From PLOWO2-12-38-17 sp963709355 (GTDB lineage Bacteria > Planctomycetota > Brocadiia > Brocadiales > Brocadiaceae), in NCBI GenBank assembly GCA_963709355.1, contig CAVPVY010000005.1:930001-994000 (forward strand): a stretch of DNA of 64,000 nt, given 5' to 3'. Under the pieces are notes generated by a model. The model saw only the letters and a program-made list of their open reading frames with translations. It had not been told where the DNA came from and did no database searches. Position 1 is the first letter of the stretch. Each line of letters begins with the position of its first letter. Positions 35,160 through 44,673 of the stretch are shown here, one piece after another. A program made the position numbers and the translations under genes.

Positions 35160-36380
35160 CTACTCTTTACCTGCCTTGGCCATTTTTGGTTGATAGATGC
35201 AATAAGGTTCTTCAGCCAGATAGTTGCCAGTGTCGTAGAAAGCGCGTGCCCTGCAGCCTTCGCAGACTTTTTTGTATTCGCATGCCCCGCATTTGCCTTC
35301 CAGTAAATCAGTGTCTCGCAGTTTTTGAAAGACCGGAGAATCGTTCCAGATATCTACGAATTTTTGTTTCCTCACATGACCTGCCTCAACTGGCAAGTAA
35401 CCGCAGGGAAAGACCTCTCCTTTGTGTGAAACGAAGCACACACCCGTACCAGCCAAACATCCCTTCGTCATAGCGGCCATGCCGTGTGTTTTTGGAGAGA
35501 TGGTAATCCCTTCCTCTTTTGCGCGTTCCCGCATGATGCGGAAATAGTGAGGGGCACACGTTGCCTTGGTTTGAATCCTTGCCTCTTTGGAAAGATCATA
35601 GAAATGATTGAGCACCTCTTCATATTTTTGAGGATGAAGCATCTGGTCGTCTGCAATCTGAACACCGCATCCTACGGGCACCAGCATAAAGATATGTATA
35701 GCATCAGCGCCTAGTTTTAATGCCATATTATAAAGATCATCAATCTGTTCAACATTGTGTTTTGCAATGGTACAATTGATTTGCATACTCATGCCAAGGT
35801 CTTTAAGTCTTTTAAATCCTGCTATTGAACGTTCAAAAGACCCTGGAATTTTTCTGAATTCATCATGTGTTTTAGCGTCTGCGCCATCAAAACTAATAGA
35901 TACTCTTGCGATGCCAGCATCCACAATTTTTCTTGCTGTAATATCATCTACTAAAGTTCCGTTCGTAGCTAAGGCAACACTCAATCCTTTACTCACTGCA
36001 TATTTTGCAATCTCGAAAATATCAGGCCTGAAAAGCGGTTCTCCTCCACTGAGTACGAGAATGGGTTTGCCTGTTTCCGCAACGGCATCTACAAAGGCAA
36101 ATGCCTCACTTGTAGTCATGTCATCTTTGGCAAGAGTGGTGCTTACATCAAGCCGCCGGCAATGAATACATTCAAGATTACAGCCTACAGTCGTCTCCCA
36201 AAAGACGAGACGGAGTTGGTTTTTCATGTTCTTCATGTATTCGATTGCAGATTTACCGGAAGTATCATCTTTGATACGTGAGTATGCTTCCTTTATAGTT
36301 TCGGGATGTTCACCGTGTTTGTGTGATATTGTATGACCTCCTGGGTGTTTACCATGTGGGTGTGACATGTTTTCCTCCAT
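35160..36380 (-). CDS. ahbD: Radical SAM/SPASM protein, AhbD-like haem b synthase
   Basis: 406 aa. VFWETTVGCNLECIHCRRLDV holds the radical SAM CxxxCxxC cluster motif in the form seen in AhbD. The C-terminal SPASM part (CGACEYKKVCEGCRARAFYD) binds an auxiliary cluster. AhbD decarboxylates Fe-coproporphyrin III to haem b in the sirohaem-dependent pathway. NirJ and other SPASM enzymes are alternatives, but the length and both motifs favour AhbD. The first 25 residues are unusually His-rich (HPHGKHPGGHTISHKHGEHP), suggesting metal or haem binding. No other ahb gene is nearby. Confidence 0.8.
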   Translation of the reverse strand: MEENMSHPHGKHPGGHTISHKHGEHPETIKEAYSRIKDDTSGKSAIEYMKNMKNQLRLVFWETTVGCNLECIHCRRLDVSTTLAKDDMTTSEAFAFVDAVAETGKPILVLSGGEPLFRPDIFEIAKYAVSKGLSVALATNGTLVDDITARKIVDAGIARVSISFDGADAKTHDEFRKIPGSFERSIAGFKRLKDLGMSMQINCTIAKHNVEQIDDLYNMALKLGADAIHIFMLVPVGCGVQIADDQMLHPQKYEEVLNHFYDLSKEARIQTKATCAPHYFRIMRERAKEEGITISPKTHGMAAMTKGCLAGTGVCFVSHKGEVFPCGYLPVEAGHVRKQKFVDIWNDSPVFQKLRDTDLLEGKCGACEYKKVCEGCRARAFYDTGNYLAEEPYCIYQPKMAKAGKE

Positions 36381-36688
36381 TTATTGCAATATAAAAGGAT
36401 TCATAAACAGAATCCTGAAAAACCATATCAAATATAATGATTTTAATTATAAAAAACTTCCTCTCATTTGGTCAATTAATAAAAAATTCTTTTCACCTGC
36501 TTAGTAAAATAATGACTGTCATACGGGAGAGAAACATAAAAGTAAAAACATAATACAATGTAACTACAATTTAAACAGAAATATTATAATTTTTACCACC
36601 TTTTATTTAGCATATGTGTTATTGTTTTACATAAGAACATGATAATGAATTAAAACCTTACCTGTATTTCATTAGGCCTCTTTTAATC
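36381..36688. other. AT-rich divergent intergenic region
   Basis: Promoter region between ahbD and cimA. The ahbD ATG is preceded by a weak GGAGGAAAAC. No gene. Confidence 0.4.
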
Positions 36689-36717
36689 TTGACAATATAT
36701 TGCACCATTGATAACAT
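36689..36717 (+). promoter_or_regulatory. Predicted sigma-70-type promoter for cimA
   Basis: TTGACA (36689-36694) and TAACAT (36712-36717) are separated by 17 bases. A ~135-base leader follows. Confidence 0.5.
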
Positions 36718-36726
36718 CGAAGTCCG

Positions 36727-36767
36727 ATAAAACAGGTCGTTTCTCGGTATAAAACCGGATAACTGTT
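36727..36767 (+). promoter_or_regulatory. Terminator-like hairpin in the cimA leader
   Basis: Nested complementarity (AACAG with CTGTT, and CGGT with ACCG) ends in TTTTTTG. It may attenuate expression of this amino-acid biosynthesis gene. The stem is interrupted. Confidence 0.35.
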
Positions 36768-36853
36768 TTTTGTGCTAATCAGAGTGAACTAAATAATTTT
36801 CTAAAATTCCTCATTTTGGATATATCTGCATAAATATTTCAAGTATAAAAAAC

Positions 36854-38431
36854 ATGAACAAAATCTATATTTACGACACAACTTTAAGAGATGGCAGCCA
36901 GGGAGAAGGTATATCCTTTTCATTACAGGATAAGATTGCTATTACTTTAAAATTGGACGATTTGGGAGTGGATTACATTGAAGGGGGTTATCCTATTGCT
37001 AATCCGAAGGATGAATCTTACTTCAAAGAAGTAAAATCCTTGAAGCTGCGACACGCTAAAATTGCCGCCTTTGGAAGCACGCGTAAGGCAGATAAGGGTG
37101 TTACAGAAGATAAAAATATAAAGGCGCTATTAGAAGCTGAGACGCCTGTTCTAACTATTGTTGGGAAAAGTTGGGACTTCCATGTGGCAAATGTTCTTAA
37201 AGTTTCACTTGATGAAAACCTCAGAATGGTTACCGATACCATTTCATACCTTAAATCAAAAAAAAAGGAAGTTTTTTTTGATGCAGAGCATTTTTTTGAT
37301 GGATACAAAAAAAACCAAGAATATACCCTTAAAGTAATCAAAGAAGCGCAACTATCAGGCGCAGATGTTATAGTATTATGCGACACAAATGGCGGTACAT
37401 TGCCTGCAGAAATAATTGAAATTGTTGGCATCGTAAGAAAACATATACAAGGTGTGTTAGGTATACATGTTCATAACGATGGCGACCTCGCAGTGGCGAA
37501 TACACTTGCTGCCGTTGAACAAGGAGTAAGGCAGGTGCAGGGAACTATTAACGGGCTAGGGGAGCGATGTGGAAATGCGGATTTATGTTCTATCGTTCCA
37601 AATCTGGTCTTAAAAAAAGGATACCACTGTCTTAATGACAACAAACTAAAGAAACTGACAGAGATATCCAGATTCATTTACGAAACGGCTAATTTGTTGT
37701 TCAGATCAAATCAACCTTTTGTGGGAACAAGCGCCTTTGCCCACAAAGGTGGCTTACATGTGAACGCCGTTCAGAAAGATAAGGGCACTTACGAACACAT
37801 TTCGCCTGAATCTGTTGGGAATGAAAGGAAAATATTGATTTCAGAATTATCCGGGAGTTCAACCATCCTTGCAAAGGTCGAAAAGTTTAAACTAACCCAT
37901 GATACAGCGCTCTTAAAATCTATCCTTGAAGAAGTTCAAAATCTTGAGAATGAAGGATATCAATTTGAATCTGCCGAGGCATCCTTCGAGTTGCTTGTGA
38001 GAAAAAAGGCGGGTCGGTATAAAACATTTTTTGATTTAGAAGGGTTTCGTGTTATTGTCGAAAAAGGAAAGAGTGGTGAATTCCCTGTAACAGAAGCGAC
38101 AGTCAAAATAAAGGTTGACGGTATTCAGGAACTCTCTGCAAGTGAGGGTGCTGGTCCTGTAAATGCACTTGATTCAGCGTTACGTAAGGCTCTTGAGCGC
38201 TTTTATCCTGCCATAAAAAGCATGAAGCTTGTTGATTACAAAGTACGTGTCATTAATCCGCGTAAAGGAACCGCAGCAAAAGTGAGGGTAATTATTGAAT
38301 CACAGGATGACGAGAATATCTGGAGTACTGTTGGCGTATCCGAAAACCTGATTGAAGCAAGCTGGCAGGCGCTTGTTGATAGTATTGAATATAAATTGCT
38401 AAAGGAACAGGAACTCTTAAATAAAGTTTAA
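36854..38431 (+). CDS. cimA: Citramalate synthase
   Basis: 525 aa. Condenses pyruvate and acetyl-CoA to (R)-citramalate, the threonine-independent entry to isoleucine. IYIYDTTLRDGSQGEGISFS is the DRE-TIM aldolase signature, HVHNDGDLAVANTLAAVE carries the metal-binding His pair, and the C-terminal ~130 residues are the LeuA dimerisation/regulatory domain. The length fits CimA (TIGR00977 type) rather than LeuA. Cytoplasmic; a promoter and a possible attenuator lie upstream. Confidence 0.93.
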   Translation: MNKIYIYDTTLRDGSQGEGISFSLQDKIAITLKLDDLGVDYIEGGYPIANPKDESYFKEVKSLKLRHAKIAAFGSTRKADKGVTEDKNIKALLEAETPVLTIVGKSWDFHVANVLKVSLDENLRMVTDTISYLKSKKKEVFFDAEHFFDGYKKNQEYTLKVIKEAQLSGADVIVLCDTNGGTLPAEIIEIVGIVRKHIQGVLGIHVHNDGDLAVANTLAAVEQGVRQVQGTINGLGERCGNADLCSIVPNLVLKKGYHCLNDNKLKKLTEISRFIYETANLLFRSNQPFVGTSAFAHKGGLHVNAVQKDKGTYEHISPESVGNERKILISELSGSSTILAKVEKFKLTHDTALLKSILEEVQNLENEGYQFESAEASFELLVRKKAGRYKTFFDLEGFRVIVEKGKSGEFPVTEATVKIKVDGIQELSASEGAGPVNALDSALRKALERFYPAIKSMKLVDYKVRVINPRKGTAAKVRVIIESQDDENIWSTVGVSENLIEASWQALVDSIEYKLLKEQELLNKV

Positions 38432-38564
38432 CAGACATTAACTTCTCTCGAATGCTGAGCCTGTTATGCGATAAAATTATTTACACGTCTCAAAATTCGA
38501 TAACCAATCATTTATAATGAATATACCGCTCAATTGAAAATATGTTTAGAATCTTTTGTTTTTA

Positions 38565-39407
38565 ATGACACAGATAACGGAAGACACCTTCGAGCAAGTC
38601 CTGCAAATATTCAAAGAATCATTGGAAATTGACCTTCAAGAAGCAGCTTTTATAGACCCTTACGGCATGGTCGGCATTCTTGAGTTTGGAGAGTATTTAA
38701 AGTCAAAGGGAGTTCAGAAAACCATGCGTCTACCTAAATCAGATGAAGTCCTTAAATACTTAGAAAGGATGGATTTCTTTGAGTTTGCAGGTGAATATTT
38801 CAAACTTGTACCACAGGAGCCTCAGTTATCAGAAAAATACCTGAGAAGTGCTTATTCAGACGTTCTTCTTGAGATCACACCTATAGAAAAGTCAGATGAT
38901 ATTCATTTCATTGTCGGGAAGGTCAAAGAACGCGCCCAATCAATCCTCGCAAAGCATCTCCACTACGATGAAAAGGCAATAAATGGCTTCATCGTAGCGC
39001 TTTCTGAGGTATGCCAGAATATTATCGAACACAGTGAAACTAAAGGACTTGTGGGCATCCAGAAATACCATTTTCAGAATATAGGTAAAAATGTGGTAAA
39101 AATTGCCGTTATGGATATTGGCATAGGCTTCAGGATGACCCTGTCTGAGAGGTTTTCATTAAGAGACGACCTCGAAGCCATTGAAAAGGCGTTACTTCAC
39201 GGTGCATCACGGTATGCAGAAAAAGGAAGAGGCCACGGTCTTGCTGCAGTAAGGCGTTTTGTCAACCAATGGAACGGCAAACTCTCCATCCGCTCAGGGA
39301 CTGCAAAGTTCTCCATAATACCCTCATGGGCATGGGGAAAAGAGAAAGAACTCAATCTCACCCAATTTCCCGGTGCCCAGATTAACATACTCCTACCAGA
39401 AATTTAA
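38565..39407 (+). CDS. STAS-like/GHKL ATPase fusion protein
   Basis: About 280 aa from the ATG at 38565; a TTG three codons earlier is possible and no Shine-Dalgarno sequence is obvious. Residues ~1-80 form a STAS-like fold (IDLQEAAFIDPYGMVGILEF). Residues ~120-280 are a HATPase_c domain with the N box (SEVCQNIIEHS), DIGIGF and GRGHGLAAV glycine loops. RsbW-type anti-sigma kinases use this ATPase fold and STAS proteins are their partners; here both occur in one chain. It opens the accessory cluster that ends in another STAS-like protein at 44007. Its role is probably regulatory. Substrate and partner are not shown. Confidence 0.8.
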   Translation: MTQITEDTFEQVLQIFKESLEIDLQEAAFIDPYGMVGILEFGEYLKSKGVQKTMRLPKSDEVLKYLERMDFFEFAGEYFKLVPQEPQLSEKYLRSAYSDVLLEITPIEKSDDIHFIVGKVKERAQSILAKHLHYDEKAINGFIVALSEVCQNIIEHSETKGLVGIQKYHFQNIGKNVVKIAVMDIGIGFRMTLSERFSLRDDLEAIEKALLHGASRYAEKGRGHGLAAVRRFVNQWNGKLSIRSGTAKFSIIPSWAWGKEKELNLTQFPGAQINILLPEI

Positions 39408-39430
39408 ACCTCATTTTTATAATAGTCCAG

Positions 39431-39515
39431 GCCACCAAGACCCAAAGGCACAAAGTAAAGGGATCCAAAGCTTGAACCACTCTCCGAGAATTTTGTGTCC
39501 TAGTGACTTTGTGGC
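39431..39515. repeat. Interspersed imperfect palindrome
   Basis: GCCACCAAGACCCAAAGGCA then CAAAG pairs imperfectly with TTTTGTGTCC...GACTTTGTGGC. The same repeat family as at 10.6, 13.8, 58.2 and 62.9 kb. Confidence 0.55.
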
Positions 39516-39605
39516 GAAATGAGATTATTTGGTAAATTTTAATTTTTTATTTGACAAAGACTTTCTTATAAGTATAATTCAATTGATTCTATTGAATATA
39601 CTGTA

Positions 39606-39763
39606 ATGACCTTGAGTAGCAGCACAAGGTATTTACAGAGTTTGGATTTACCTATGTAAATGATGGCTGCGATGGCTTCTGTCCTGAATGTAAGCAAAAA
39701 TTGACATGTGATATTTATGAAGAATTGAAAGATAAGTGGGAAGGGCTTTATCGTAATAATTAA
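39606..39763 (+). pseudogene. Possible frameshifted small Cys-rich ORF
   Basis: The ATG at 39606 reads MTLSSST, and a -1 shift gives FTEFGFTYVNDGCDGF, then CPECKQKLTCDIYEELKDKW to a stop at 39761. The Cys pattern suggests a zinc site. No family recognised. The rest of 39516-40017 contains no supported gene. Confidence 0.35.
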
Positions 39764-40017
39764 TATTTCGTCATTATAAATTTTTACTACCACATTCCCC
39801 GCCGTCCCTCAGGCAATAAAGTATCTTCTTGAACTTCAGATGGATAAGAGTGAGATAAGGGATGTGTTGAAAATAAAGGTTTCTAGCTTACGAAAGAATA
39901 GGGTATGAATTGAAAATTGACCGAATAATGTTGTGTATTTTTAAGAGGAATGTGGCTGAGTGTTTATATACATAAAATACTTTAATTTTTATATAAGAAC
40001 GGGAGGTTAATAAAACT

Positions 40018-40707
40018 ATGGAAAAGACCTTAGAAAAACAAACAAAAGTACCACCTTATGCTGGTCGTAAAGACATAATTAAGATATTTGAATTAATACA
40101 TAGCAGAAATGAACCAACGCCAATAAATATATCTAAGCTTAAAACTCTTAGTATTGGTAGTCCTAATTATGTTATTTTGATGTTAAAAATGTTCGGATTT
40201 GTCGACGACGAAGGGGCATTAACACCTAATGCAAATGAGCTAAAGGGAGCACCTGAAAAATTTAAAACATGCTTAGAAGAAAAAGTTAAAGAGGTATATA
40301 AAGACTTATTCGATACAGTAAAAGACTGTTTAAATCCTGAATGTGAATCAGAAGTTAGAAACTATTTCAAAAATCATTATAAAGATGTTAAAAAAAAGAT
40401 GTTAGACATGTATACTAACAGTTTTATTACCCTAAGAGATATTATTAGTAGTGGCGGAGACTTTAAATCTTTAGAATCGAAGGTGTCAAAATCCTTAAAA
40501 GGAAATCTAGCAAAACCAAAACTAGCCAAACATAAGGAATCACCTGATTTGAATAATAATGATTTGTCCAATTTAAATAGTAAAAACATTAAATTGATAT
40601 TGAACTTAAATATAAACCTTGATATTGGAACACCTAAGGAAGCAATTGAAGGATTATTCAAAAATATTTCACTTGCACATAAAGCCGGTTTTGGTGATGA
40701 AAAATAA
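40018..40707 (+). CDS. DUF5343-like protein
   Basis: 229 aa. The N-terminal ~100 residues (VPPYAGRKDIIKIFELIHS, NYVILMLKMFGFVDDEGAL) are predicted helical with a winged-helix-like order and resemble DUF5343. The C-terminal third is Lys/Ser/Asn-rich. GGGAGGT lies 11 bases before the ATG. Its TAA overlaps the ATG of the next gene (TAATG), so the two are coupled. DUF5343 genes are often seen in phage-defence or restriction neighbourhoods; that fits the methyltransferase and nuclease downstream, but the function is unknown. Confidence 0.7.
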   Translation: MEKTLEKQTKVPPYAGRKDIIKIFELIHSRNEPTPINISKLKTLSIGSPNYVILMLKMFGFVDDEGALTPNANELKGAPEKFKTCLEEKVKEVYKDLFDTVKDCLNPECESEVRNYFKNHYKDVKKKMLDMYTNSFITLRDIISSGGDFKSLESKVSKSLKGNLAKPKLAKHKESPDLNNNDLSNLNSKNIKLILNLNINLDIGTPKEAIEGLFKNISLAHKAGFGDEK

Positions 40708-41703
40708 TGGAAGATAACGCATCTAAGAATAATAAACATATTATTCCAAATCTGCCTTGGAAATATTTCGATGAATTAATATTGGTGATCGGAAATGGTG
40801 AATCTAAGATTAAGAATTATACCAATGAAATAAAATTTCTTGAATCTATTGATTTTGTAAACACTGCAAGCATTAATTGCGGTACTCCTACTACAAGTTT
40901 TGAGATTGAAACAAGTATAAAAGAACTAACAGTGTCTTTAACTGTTCGTGGGAAAGAATATTATTCTCAGAAGTTCATAAAAAATGATGAAATAGAGGCA
41001 GGAAAGGTTCTTAGTGAGGCACTTAAACTACACCCAGCTATTATTGGAATCTCTCAAATTTTAAGTGGCAGCAAAAACATTAAAAGAATAAATATTTATA
41101 ACTTATTAAAACACCATAATTTTGACTTTGACTTCCAAAAAGAAGTGGAACTTAACAATTTCCTTGAGATTCTTAAGTTCGGTAATATTATCTCTTACAA
41201 TAAAAATACTCGAGATGTAAAAGTTTTGTGGCAACAAGAGATGGAAAGTTTATCTGCTCATCAATTTATTTCAACAGAAACTCCCTTCTCAAACATTAAA
41301 AGGCTTAAAGATATAATAAAATCTCTAAAAGGAACTGTTTATTGGATTGACAAACATTTCGATAAAAAGGCTTTTGATATTTTAGTCGATAGTCTTGATG
41401 CTGCTAAAACAACTCATTTCATTATAATTTCTGGTGATGCAAACAAAACGCCAGTCGGCTGTTGGAGAGTTTTTAAGATTAAAAACAGAACTACATCATA
41501 AAGGAATAAATATTGAATGGGAAATTATAACAGATATTACTTTGCTTTCGAGTTTTCATGATAGATGGCTTTGTGATTCAAAAGATGCTTGGAATATTCC
41601 TCCAGTAAATTCTATTTTTAAGGGACAAGAGTCTGAGATGTTAAGGACTTCTAATAAACCCAATATTAATAAATTACTTACACATGTAATGGCTATCGTT
41701 TGA
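40707..41703 (+). pseudogene. PLD-like domain protein with a +1 frameshift
   Basis: The first frame runs to 41501. The real C-terminus is in the +1 frame to 41703. Dropping one A from AAAA at 41445-41448 joins GDANK to RQSAVGEFLRLKTELHHKG and gives 331 aa. The last ~120 residues contain YWIDKHFDKKAFDILVDSL and SFHDRWLCDSKDAWNIPP, an HDR-type motif as in degenerate phospholipase D-like domains of restriction-linked proteins. The ~200 N-terminal residues are unassigned. A homopolymer miscall would explain the break, since the rest of the operon is intact. Confidence 0.65.
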
Positions 41704-41715
41704 AATGAATAAAAC

Positions 41716-43107
41716 ATGCAACTAAAATTACCCCTCATGGATAGCAACACAACAGACATCAGGAAAAAGAATATTCTTTCTTCTCCAAAGTTTGGTGGTT
41801 CATGTAATATCGACTCAAAACCTTACCTGAAAGAATTAGGGATTGAGATTGTTGAAAGAAGACAACCAATACAATTCACATCAAACTTTGGAGAACATGT
41901 TCACAGGTGGGCGCCTTATATTCAGGGATTTTCCGCATCATTTGTACAATCAATACTTGATCAATATAAAGATGATTATAAATCACCCGTTATTCTAGAC
42001 CCCTTTGCCGGCTGTGGTACGGTCCTTACTCAAAGTAAGTTAAATGGCTACAAATCTATCGGAACTGAATTAAACCCACTCCTTCAATTTATTGCGGACA
42101 TAAAAGTTAATTCCTGGGATGTTTCCCCTAAGTTGCTCAAAGAAACATTATCATCTATCCCCAAAAATTTAAGAACTCCTGCCCCTGAATTTCTCAAATC
42201 GGAGAATCAGTTCAATAAAGAAGTGTTAAGAAATTTGGAACTCCTCAAAGGGGGGATAGATTCTATTCTTACAAAAACACAGGAACAAGCCAAGGTCAAA
42301 AATCTTATCCTGCTTGCATTTTCTTCAATTTTGATTGACTGTAGCAACCTTAAGAGGACTCCATGTCTTGGATATTGGAAAAACAAAAAAGTTGCAGGTA
42401 ATGCCTCCTGGGTGCTCATGGAACATAAGATTAAGGACATTTGCAAAGACTTAGAAGGCCTTCAAGTCAAATACAAAAAGAATATCTTTGCAGAAAGTAA
42501 GGTTTTGCTCGCCAATGCGATGGAATACAGACATAAACACCTATTTGATCTCATCATTACATCACCACCATATATGAATGGACTTGACTATGTTATGAAC
42601 TACAAGATTGAGATGGCGTGGCTCGGTTTTACCAAAGAGGCAAAGGATGCCAAAAAGGTAAAAGATAGCCTCGTTGTTTGTGACAATATTTCAAAGGGAT
42701 TAGTAAAAACATTTGCACAATCAAACGCTAAATATACGAATAGCTGGATAGAAGAAATAAAGGTAAATATTGAGGAAAACATAAAAAGAAGGGGTAATTA
42801 CAGGCGACTGGATATGCCTCAAATTGTACACAAATACTTCGATGATATGTACAAAGTCATGAACTCAGTTGCAAATTCTCTTAGGGCAAACGGTCGTTTT
42901 GTCTTGGTTGTTGGCGATAGCTTAATTGCTGATGTTTATGTACCTACAGATTTATTATTAGCCAAAATTGGAACAGAACGCGGACTCACTATCGAGAAAG
43001 TAGAAAAGGCACGAAATCGCCGATCGGGTCAGATAAGAAACTATAGACTTAGAGAAACAATAATAACATTAAAGAAAGAACAAGGAATGCAAAACAATGG
43101 AAGATAA
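41716..43107 (+). CDS. Site-specific DNA methyltransferase (N4-cytosine or N6-adenine)
   Basis: 463 aa. ILDPFAGCGTVLTQSKLNG (around residue 95) is the SAM-binding motif I, and LIITSPPYMNGLDYVMNYK (around residue 283) is catalytic motif IV (SPPY). Motif I precedes IV, an alpha/gamma-like order, with the specificity region probably between or after them. The length is typical of a stand-alone type II enzyme. It ends in an 11-base overlap with a GIY-YIG nuclease gene, so it is probably the protective half of a type II restriction-modification pair. Confidence 0.9.
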   Translation: MQLKLPLMDSNTTDIRKKNILSSPKFGGSCNIDSKPYLKELGIEIVERRQPIQFTSNFGEHVHRWAPYIQGFSASFVQSILDQYKDDYKSPVILDPFAGCGTVLTQSKLNGYKSIGTELNPLLQFIADIKVNSWDVSPKLLKETLSSIPKNLRTPAPEFLKSENQFNKEVLRNLELLKGGIDSILTKTQEQAKVKNLILLAFSSILIDCSNLKRTPCLGYWKNKKVAGNASWVLMEHKIKDICKDLEGLQVKYKKNIFAESKVLLANAMEYRHKHLFDLIITSPPYMNGLDYVMNYKIEMAWLGFTKEAKDAKKVKDSLVVCDNISKGLVKTFAQSNAKYTNSWIEEIKVNIEENIKRRGNYRRLDMPQIVHKYFDDMYKVMNSVANSLRANGRFVLVVGDSLIADVYVPTDLLLAKIGTERGLTIEKVEKARNRRSGQIRNYRLRETIITLKKEQGMQNNGR

Positions 43108-43993
43108 GTTTGGGTATCATCAAGATCTTAAAAATGGAGATAGCATAGTAAGGGCTAGGACAACTGGACACTTGCGTTCATGGGATATTCCAAGAACGTT
43201 GCATGCATTAGAAGTACTTAAGAAAGAGTGGGGAAATCTTGAATATCCAGGTATCTATATCCTCTTTGATTCTACAGGTAAAAAGGTATATATCGGTGAG
43301 GCAAAAGATATTTCCAACAGACTCAAAACCCATTTGACCTCCCCAGAGGATAAAATTAAAGACTGGAATAGGGCTGTTATTATCAATGACGGCAGATCCG
43401 CAATGCAGTCTGATTTTAATGATTCTGTCATAAGAAAATCATTAGAACTGTATTTAATTTCTTTGTTTAAAGCTAACAGATACGTTGTAGTTGCCCAAGG
43501 TGAACCGCAAAAGCATAATCCACATCAGAAGTCTATGGTTCAAGCTTTTAAAGAAGAATTTGATTTTTTACTCATGAAGAAAAACTGTATTACAAAACTC
43601 ATTGAGAAGCCAGGACAGGAAGAAATTCTAAGGGATGATTTAAAGAAAATATTGGAAAGTAAAGGTTATAAACTGGAAGAATGGGGTGCTTACGAGGCAG
43701 CGATTAATGGTGAGAAAGTTTATATAAGACCCGGAAGTAAGAAGCAAAAAGGATGGCAGATTACTTTCCGCGATAAGTTCAAACGTACTTTACAAGGAGG
43801 GGAAGGAACTCTTCTTGTACCACGAGATGGAATCTTATTTATACCCTTTCAAGAAATTCAGAAAGTAATCATTGATGATTCTAAATATAAGCAAAATACT
43901 ATAGATATCTATATAAATTTTAAAGAAGATACTATCGAACTAACTTATACAACTAATACGATAGATGTAACACATTTTCGATTGCTAAAATAA
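43097..43993 (+). CDS. GIY-YIG nuclease domain protein, candidate restriction endonuclease
   Basis: 298 aa. The nuclease motif is PGIYILFDST (GIY, residues 52-54) with VYIGEAKDISNRLKTHL (YIG and the catalytic Arg). A C-terminal ~130-residue domain with alternating strands (KVYIRPGSKKQKGWQITF, LVPRDGILFIPFQEIQ) is of unknown fold and could recognise DNA. GIY-YIG enzymes such as Eco29kI and Hpy188I act as type II restriction endonucleases. The overlap with the methyltransferase gene supports that role here. Confidence 0.85.
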   Translation: MEDKFGYHQDLKNGDSIVRARTTGHLRSWDIPRTLHALEVLKKEWGNLEYPGIYILFDSTGKKVYIGEAKDISNRLKTHLTSPEDKIKDWNRAVIINDGRSAMQSDFNDSVIRKSLELYLISLFKANRYVVVAQGEPQKHNPHQKSMVQAFKEEFDFLLMKKNCITKLIEKPGQEEILRDDLKKILESKGYKLEEWGAYEAAINGEKVYIRPGSKKQKGWQITFRDKFKRTLQGGEGTLLVPRDGILFIPFQEIQKVIIDDSKYKQNTIDIYINFKEDTIELTYTTNTIDVTHFRLLK

Positions 43994-44006
43994 ATATTCC
44001 TGATAA

Positions 44007-44573
44007 ATGGAAATGCAAACCTACAACCTTTACAAACTCCTCAAAGAAGAACTCAAAAACGGTTCGAACGACCTGGTTACAAGGCCATCGGGGCAGGTAA
44101 TCAGGGAACGTATCGAGAGAGATATTGCAGGAGAAGGCGATGGTGAGGTCATTGCCCTCGATTTCTCGAAGATAGGGATTATTGATTATTCGGGTGCCGA
44201 CGAGATCGTGGCTAAACTCATATCAAGACTTCTCAGTGGAGAATACGGTGATAAATATATCACATTGACTGGACTCAATGAAAATCAGAGGGAAAATATA
44301 GAAGTCGCCCTTGAGAGGAAAGACCTTGCTGTTATGGCGGAAATGCAAGATGGGGAAAAAATACTTCTTGGAAGCCTGAATAACTACCTCAAAGAGACGT
44401 TAAATCTAATTCTGAAGAAAGGGAGAATAACAGCAAAGGAACTCTCTGAAAGCATGAAGCTTGAGGCGAATACAAGCGGCACAAGACTATTGAATCTCCA
44501 CAAAAAAAGGCTGGTAAAAAGAATTGAAGAGATAGTTGCTGGCGGGAAAGTGTGGTTGTACGAAAAGATATAG
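44007..44573 (+). CDS. STAS-like (DUF4325) protein with C-terminal winged helix
   Basis: 188 aa. VIALDFSKIGIIDYSGADEI is a STAS-like strand-helix segment of the DUF4325 kind. The C-terminus (RITAKELSESMKLEANTSGT, RLLNLHKKRLVKRIEE) is a MarR/ArsR-like winged helix. It starts 13 bases after the nuclease gene. Combined with the STAS-ATPase at the other end of the cluster it suggests a kinase/anti-anti-sigma-style switch controlling the restriction genes. That control is inferred only. Confidence 0.75.
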   Translation: MEMQTYNLYKLLKEELKNGSNDLVTRPSGQVIRERIERDIAGEGDGEVIALDFSKIGIIDYSGADEIVAKLISRLLSGEYGDKYITLTGLNENQRENIEVALERKDLAVMAEMQDGEKILLGSLNNYLKETLNLILKKGRITAKELSESMKLEANTSGTRLLNLHKKRLVKRIEEIVAGGKVWLYEKI

Positions 44574-44673
44574 CAAATGTACGAATTATGATTTGAGATC
44601 TAAAAGAATATTGTAAATCGTTCGATAGGGCGCTCACGACAAAATCTAAAATCGTAAATCCGAAGTCATACAT

